Shown here piece after piece: positions 8,825-11,314 of a stretch of 11,314 nt of DNA (position 1 is the first letter of the stretch; each line of letters starts with the position of its first letter). Position numbers and translations under genes: made by a program. The notes under the pieces were generated by a model, which saw only the letters and a program-made list of their open reading frames with translations, was not told where the DNA came from and searched no databases. This DNA is from Spirogloea muscicola (lineage: Eukaryota > Streptophyta > Zygnematophyceae > Spirogloeales > Spirogloeaceae), in contig WELB01000003.1 of NCBI GenBank assembly GCA_009602725.1, positions 854,611-865,924 of the forward strand, written 5' to 3'.

Positions 8825-10638
8825 AACCCAATAGCCAATCCTTGGCCCTAGTCGTAACCTGAACCCGGATCTGTATCCTGAAGCTAAGCAGGGTCGAGGT
8901 GAGGCGGCGGGAACCTGGATGACAGAGTCCTTCTGGGCCTCGGGGAAGTAGCCGCGGCGGCCGGCGCACTCGATGTCGAAGCTGAGGATGCGGAACGGCG
9001 CGAGCCTGGCGAACCGCCCCTCCGGCGGGTGGCTCACGATGCGGTCGTACCTGCGCACGCGTGCATCTCCACGTGGAGTCAGTTGCTTGAAGCCGTTGCT
9101 GCAGCGTAGGAGGAGGAGGGAGGGAGGGATGCGGGGGGGGTGGGGGAGGTGAGGGGTGAAGAGGCTCACCGTATGTCGACCTCGATCTGGCACAAGGAGA
9201 GCGGCGTGGCCACCGGCACGTAGTCGCCGGCCGGCAGCTCGACCCAGTTGCCGCCCACGATGTCGCGGTCCACCATGAAGCGCAGCGCGTACACCACGTT
9301 GCTCTCGTATGTCAGGAAGCGCTCCACGCAGCCGTTGACGGTCAGGCCGCGCTCCAGGATGCCTGCGCTTTGCCAAGGCGGGGAGCCAGTTCAGGTGCCG
9401 GTCGCCACGACCGATGGAGGGGGGCCCGCTCACGCAAAGGAGGAGGAGGGAGGCGCCGCGGACCTCGGCAGGCGGAGACCATGGTCGGCGTCGCGACGAC
9501 GATGCGGAGGAAGGGCGCGGTGCGCTCCGGCGTGTAGTACATGACGCTGCGCCGCTGGACGAGCCGCACGTCGGTCACGTGCGCGTGCTCCGCCGCCTTG
9601 CCCTTGGAGCTCTCCAGCATGGCCTTCTGCTCGCCGGCACGATGGCAGGAAGCTAGGTGAGTGGCGACCCCCTCGGCTGGCTAAGAGGAGGGAGGGAGGA
9701 AAGGAAACCGGCTGCTGATATGAAAGAATCGGCTGTGAAATGCCAGCCAGATGCATACAGGAGGAAGGAGGGAGGAGGGACGGTGCCAGAAGAGCAGGGG
9801 CACCTCCAGCTAAGCTCAAGTCTTGGAGAATCAAGGAGAGCGAAGGAGGGAGGAGAGAGGAGGGAGGGAGGAGAGAGGAGGGAGGAGGGAGGCACCTCCA
9901 GCGCGAGCTGGAACTCCATGCAGTCGTCCTCATCGAAGCCGTCGGGCGCACGCACGTAGAAGTAGGGCTCGAAGCCGTGCACACGCGCGCACACGCTGTT
10001 GCCTGTGCGCCGCCACAGCGGCGGCATGCTCACGAGGTCAGGCTGCCACTCGAGCACGGCGGGGCTGCTGGCAGCAATGAGGACAGGCATGGTGGGGTGC
10101 ATGCGCACCATGCTCGGTGACGCCGAAGATGCGGAGCACGGCAGCGGGGCGGGCGCGGCGCGCAAGGCGGCGGTCGTCGCTGCCGCCGCCACCGCTGCTG
10201 ACCACGTAGTCAATCTCCAGCTGCTGGAAGACTGCCGGCCGCCGCCACGCCGTTCAGAGCCGGACGGCATCGACCAGCGCCGCCGCCGCCGCCGCCGGCT
10301 TACGGAGGTCGTGGGCGCTCACCGATGGAGTCGCGAGCGGCATCGAGGGCCGGCGGCGGCGGCCTGCGCCACCTGGCGAGCCGGTCGCCGACGACGCTGC
10401 GGCCCTCGGCAGCGGCCTCCGCCAGCAGCGCAGCCTCGTCGACGTACACGTCCTCGTCGTCCTCGGGGAACGCCTCCTCCAGCGAGTCCGGCGGCAGCGG
10501 GGGCCCGCCATTCTTGGCCGCTGGCGGCGACTCGTCCTGGCTCGCCGCCGCCGTGAAGGCTCCGACGGCGGTCGCCGGCCGCTTGGTGGTCGTGCCCCAG
10601 CCCCCGGCGTCGCCGTCGAGCCGCCGCTTCGCCTCCAT
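2733..10638 (-). CDS. POLD1: DNA polymerase delta catalytic subunit, 28 exons
   Basis: This is the B-family replicative polymerase that synthesises mainly the lagging strand with PCNA and proofreads 3'-5' in the nucleus. Exons (high to low): 10638-10323, 10231-10109, 10002-9896, 9626-9464, 9362-9170, 9050-8915, 8651-8514, 8382-8305, 8059-7829, 7614-7528, 7369-7250, 7144-7043, 6839-6732, 6581-6486, 6285-6220, 6098-6042, 5897-5810, 5686-5607, 5347-5234, 5105-4991, 4814-4646, 4474-4403, 4241-4167, 4072-3983, 3714-3554, 3439-3366, 3110-3023, 2820-2733. Predicted length is about 1,111 residues (human 1,107). The start at 10638 (GCGCCATGG context) gives MEAKRR, like the KRR-containing N-termini of the family; an in-frame ATG three codons upstream (10647) is the alternative. 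All introns are GT-AG, and 18 of 27 are phase 0. Exon 21 carries a net -1 frame error near 4658. Identity is certain; individual acceptors could shift by a few codons, for example at exon 4. Confidence 0.96.
4646..4662 (-). other. POLD1: Reading-frame break at the end of POLD1 exon 21
   Basis: Exon 21 (4814-4646) reads in frame through [11 protein letters not shown]. It then has TT at 4659-4658 followed by GTC ATT ACT AAG (VITK), one base short of a codon. Family sequences have about DLS-x-L-VITK here, so 1 nt, or 4 nt if the full residue count is restored, is missing. The next exon (4474-4403) begins cleanly in phase 0 with [11 protein letters not shown] found no alternative GT-AG pair that keeps the frame; using the donor as read gives an immediate TGA in exon 22. 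An assembly or sequencing error is likeliest. A real mutation or a disabled allele remains possible. Confidence 0.8.
4991..7144 (-). other. POLD1: POLD1 exons 12-20: polymerase palm and fingers
   Basis: Motif A in exon 13 reads [17 protein letters not shown] with catalytic Asp615. Motif B spans intron 16: LALK ends exon 16 and [12 protein letters not shown] opens exon 17. Motif [12 protein letters not shown], opens exon 19, with Asp768 and Asp770 as the metal ligands. Exon 20 carries the KKRY motif ([13 protein letters not shown]), which contacts primer-template DNA. Exons 14 and 15 encode the finger-side linker with [11 protein letters not shown] and [11 protein letters not shown]. All boundaries keep frame. 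The catalytic apparatus therefore looks intact at the sequence level. Confidence 0.95.
5721..5747. repeat. 12-nt tandem repeat in POLD1 intron 17
   Basis: The unit aacatgtgcacg occurs twice, followed by a partial third copy (2.25 copies). It sits inside the intron between exons 18 and 17, about 60 nt from the donor. It looks like simple replication slippage. Confidence 0.85.
8235..8273 (+). repeat. Degenerate telomere-like heptamers in POLD1 intron 8
   Basis: The plus strand reads TTAAGGG TTAAGGG, then CTAAGGG TTTGAGG TTAGAG after a six-base interruption. These are near variants of the TTTAGGG repeat of plants and many green algae. The stretch is short and contains no perfect TTTAGGG, so a true interstitial telomere tract is only one explanation. 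Confidence 0.45.
8771..8824. repeat. (TC)n microsatellite in POLD1 intron 6
   Basis: Three nearly pure TC runs are separated by a G at 8791 and an extra T at 8809, 54 nt in total. In the direction of POLD1 transcription this is a GA repeat. It lies 120-173 nt from the exon 7 acceptor side, well inside the intron. Confidence 0.95.
8858..8896 (+). repeat. 5S rRNA-like fragment in POLD1 intron 6
   Basis: Positions 8880-8896 match, by memory, 17 consecutive bases of the conserved internal (box A) segment of animal-type 5S rRNA (gaagctaagcagggtcg). CCTGAAC, which precedes that segment in 5S rRNA, is present at 8858-8864 but with a shorter spacer. The strand is opposite to POLD1. It is far too short to be a 5S gene, and the rest of the molecule is missing. 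It could be a remnant of a 5S-derived element or a chance match. Confidence 0.35.
9103..9156 (+). repeat. G-rich tract with quadruplex potential in POLD1 intron 5
   Basis: The plus strand, which is the template for POLD1, has at least six G-runs of three or more: 9118-9120, 9122-9124, 9126-9128, 9133-9140, 9142-9146 and 9153-9156, with loops of 1 to 6 nt. This satisfies the usual G-quadruplex pattern. The intron RNA would be C-rich and act as a long polypyrimidine stretch. Confidence 0.7.
9686..9892. repeat. Purine-rich repeats in POLD1 intron 3
   Basis: GGA/GGGA tracts occur at about 9686-9703, 9761-9780 and 9842-9892. In the last of these a unit of 18 nt, starting at 9848 and again at 9866, is repeated at least twice. 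In transcript sense the intron is rich in CCT/CCCT. No coding potential is supported; the long open frames across it come from the lack of T and A variety. Confidence 0.75.
10277..10298. repeat. (GCC)n trinucleotide repeat in POLD1 intron 1
   Basis: About seven GCC units lie in the 91-nt first intron, close to the exon 1 donor. It is simple sequence in a very GC-rich stretch. Confidence 0.8.
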
Positions 10639-10747
10639 GGCGCTCATGACGATGCTGCTCAGCGCCACCGCCGCCCACGGCGCCGACTCGAGCCTGCCCG
10701 CAGCGGCATCCTCGCCCGCACCAAGGCCGTCCTGCTCTGGTCGCTGG

Positions 10748-10825
10748 CTACCAAGCCGGCAGCGACAGCATCCTCAGCGGCGCTCCTTGCCGCGAAGCTC
10801 TGCACAGCCTTTTCGGCAAAGCCAT
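10748..10825 (-). other. Candidate upstream ORF in the POLD1 5' leader
   Basis: On the minus strand ATG at 10825-10823 sits in GCCGCCATGG, an ideal eukaryotic start context. It opens a frame of 25 codons ending in TAG at 10750-10748, about 110 nt before the POLD1 start. The peptide is basic, with no Asp or Glu and six Lys or Arg. If the transcript begins upstream of it, scanning ribosomes should use it. It could act as a regulatory uORF, or as a spliced alternative N-terminus. It may equally lie outside the transcript. Confidence 0.4.
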
Positions 10826-10898
10826 GGCGGCGTCCCTGGCGGGAGCTGCCGGCTCCCTGCCAGGATGCGCGGCTCAGCTGGCGACGCCCACGGAGGGC

Positions 10899-10921
10899 AT
10901 TGGCTTTGGGCAATATCCCGC
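10899..10921 (-). promoter_or_regulatory. Candidate CCAAT box and E2F-like site upstream of POLD1
   Basis: CCAAT lies on the minus strand at 10903-10899. An octamer TATCCCGC on the plus strand at 10914-10921 is one mismatch from the E2F/DP consensus TTTCCCGC. They lie 260-285 nt upstream of the POLD1 start. Replication genes are commonly under E2F/RB control in plants and algae, so the location fits. The motifs are short and the match is imperfect. Confidence 0.25.
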
Positions 10922-11176
10922 GCTCGATGGCAGTTGTGGCGAAGTAAACAATCGCATGCCAGGGCCGCCGGCCGCAGCTGGAGATGGGTGCGGAGAAAGT
11001 AAATGCGGCTTCAGGGTGATGCAACGAAGGGGCTGGTGGAAGTGGCAAGCGACGGCATAGAGGGGGCGGCTCGGTCTGAGAGGGGAGAGGTAGCGGGACG
11101 GGGAGCGGCAAGGTGAGGGCGGCGACTGGAGTTGGAGGAAGAGTTGGGTCGGGCGTCGGGCGAGGGCATGAAGCGA

Positions 11177-11314
11177 GAGAGGACGAGGTGAGGCCTGGGA
11201 GGTGGAAGGGAGAGAGAGGGAGAGAGGGCGAGGGGGAGACTGGGAGACAGAGAGAAAGAGAGGGAGAGGCAGAGAGAGGGAGAGGGAGGGAGAGAGAGAG
11301 ACGGGGGGGGGGGG
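11177..11314. repeat. GA-rich low-complexity tract ending in poly(G)
   Basis: Imperfect GAGAGG/GAGGGA repeats run to the window end and finish in 12 consecutive G (11303-11314). The stretch between here and 10922 shows no recognisable coding sequence; the 78-codon plus-strand and 150-codon minus-strand frames in it resemble no family I know. The terminal G run may mark a contig edge. Confidence 0.75.

Larger units (their letters stand above)
7250..9050 (-). other. POLD1: POLD1 exons 6-11: 3'-5' exonuclease domain
   Basis: Exo I is [11 protein letters not shown] in exon 6 (Asp326 and Glu328 in my numbering). Exo II is [12 protein letters not shown] in exon 8 (Asn407, Asp412). Exo III is YCLKDAYLP, with Tyr521 at the end of exon 10 and Asp525 opening exon 11, so intron 10 cuts through the motif. 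All four carboxylates expected of an active proofreading site are present. Exon 9 (231 nt, 77 codons) is the longest internal exon and carries the segment ending HFLGEQ. Intron 6 (8652-8914) and intron 8 (8060-8304) hold low-complexity or repeat-like sequence described separately. Confidence 0.94.
9170..10638 (-). other. POLD1: POLD1 exons 1-5: N-terminal region and N-terminal domain
   Basis: Exon 1 encodes a basic start (MEAKRRLDG), a linker rich in Ala, Pro and Gly, an acidic patch ([12 protein letters not shown]) and then [11 protein letters not shown]. That last segment matches the position of the conserved RPxPPALDP segment before the folded core. Exon 2 gives [10 protein letters not shown] and [11 protein letters not shown]. 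Exon 3 gives [13 protein letters not shown], exon 4 VQRRSVMYY and FLRIVVATP, and exon 5 [20 protein letters not shown]. All are landmarks of the delta N-terminal domain in the right order. Introns 1 to 5 have phases 1, 1, 0, 1 and 2, and each junction restores a conserved residue, such as the Gly in TEHGNSVC. Confidence 0.93.

Noticed and set aside
8404-8862. 152-codon plus-strand open frame ending in Ser-Leu repeats
   Set aside because: It is antisense to POLD1 exon 7 and runs into the TC microsatellite, which alone produces the SLSLSL stretch.
8858-8960. A functional 5S rRNA gene, with a second match resembling box C at 8912-8931
   Set aside because: The second match falls in POLD1 exon 6 coding sequence (DSVIQ) with wrong spacing, and most of a 120-nt 5S molecule is absent.
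8648-9433. 261-codon uninterrupted minus-strand frame
   Set aside because: Only its middle part (exon 6) is genuine coding sequence; the rest reads through introns 5 and 6 and out-of-frame exon 5.
10325-11002. 225-codon plus-strand open frame
   Set aside because: It is antisense to POLD1 exon 1 and its leader, made of Ser/Ala/Pro-rich sequence from GC bias, and has no recognisable domain.
1-11314. CRISPR arrays, tRNA genes, transposase genes, bacterial operons or viral genes
   Set aside because: No spaced direct repeats, tRNA-like cloverleaf signals, integrase or transposase motifs, or bacterial gene layout were seen on either strand.

Overview
The window reads as nuclear DNA of a GC-rich, intron-dense eukaryote. 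The best guess is a green alga of the chlorophyte type (for example a Chlorella relative). This rests on two genes with plant-like sequence, one of them of a plastid-associated oxidoreductase family, and on many short canonical GT-AG introns. Nothing looks prokaryotic or viral.

There are two protein genes, arranged tail to tail. Positions 3-1729 (+) carry the 3' part of a ferredoxin-NADP+ reductase-like flavoprotein of the plant pKIWI502 type. Six exons remain and the 5' end lies outside the window. Positions 2733-10638 (-) carry an essentially complete gene for the catalytic subunit of DNA polymerase delta (POLD1/Pol3). I resolved 28 exons by hand. Every splice junction keeps frame and recreates family-conserved sequence, except at the end of exon 21, where the thumb-domain coding sequence is 1 nt (or 4 nt) short. 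All three exonuclease motifs, polymerase motifs A, B and C, the KKRY motif and both C-terminal four-cysteine clusters are present. The predicted length is about 1,111 residues, normal for the family.

Positions 1730-2732 separate the two 3' ends and hold no gene I can recognise. Positions 10639-11314 lie upstream of POLD1. They contain a candidate CCAAT/E2F-like promoter patch, an AUG in a very strong context that opens a 25-codon upstream ORF (or possibly a spliced basic leader), and a low-complexity GA tract ending in a run of G at the window edge. Several POLD1 introns hold microsatellites, a G-rich tract, degenerate telomere-like heptamers and a 17-nt match to 5S rRNA.

The two genes show no functional link. 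One belongs to redox metabolism and the other to nuclear replication, and their adjacency looks incidental. I see no novel multi-gene system. The points worth a second look are the broken frame in POLD1, its possible alternative N-terminus and the 5S-like intronic fragment.
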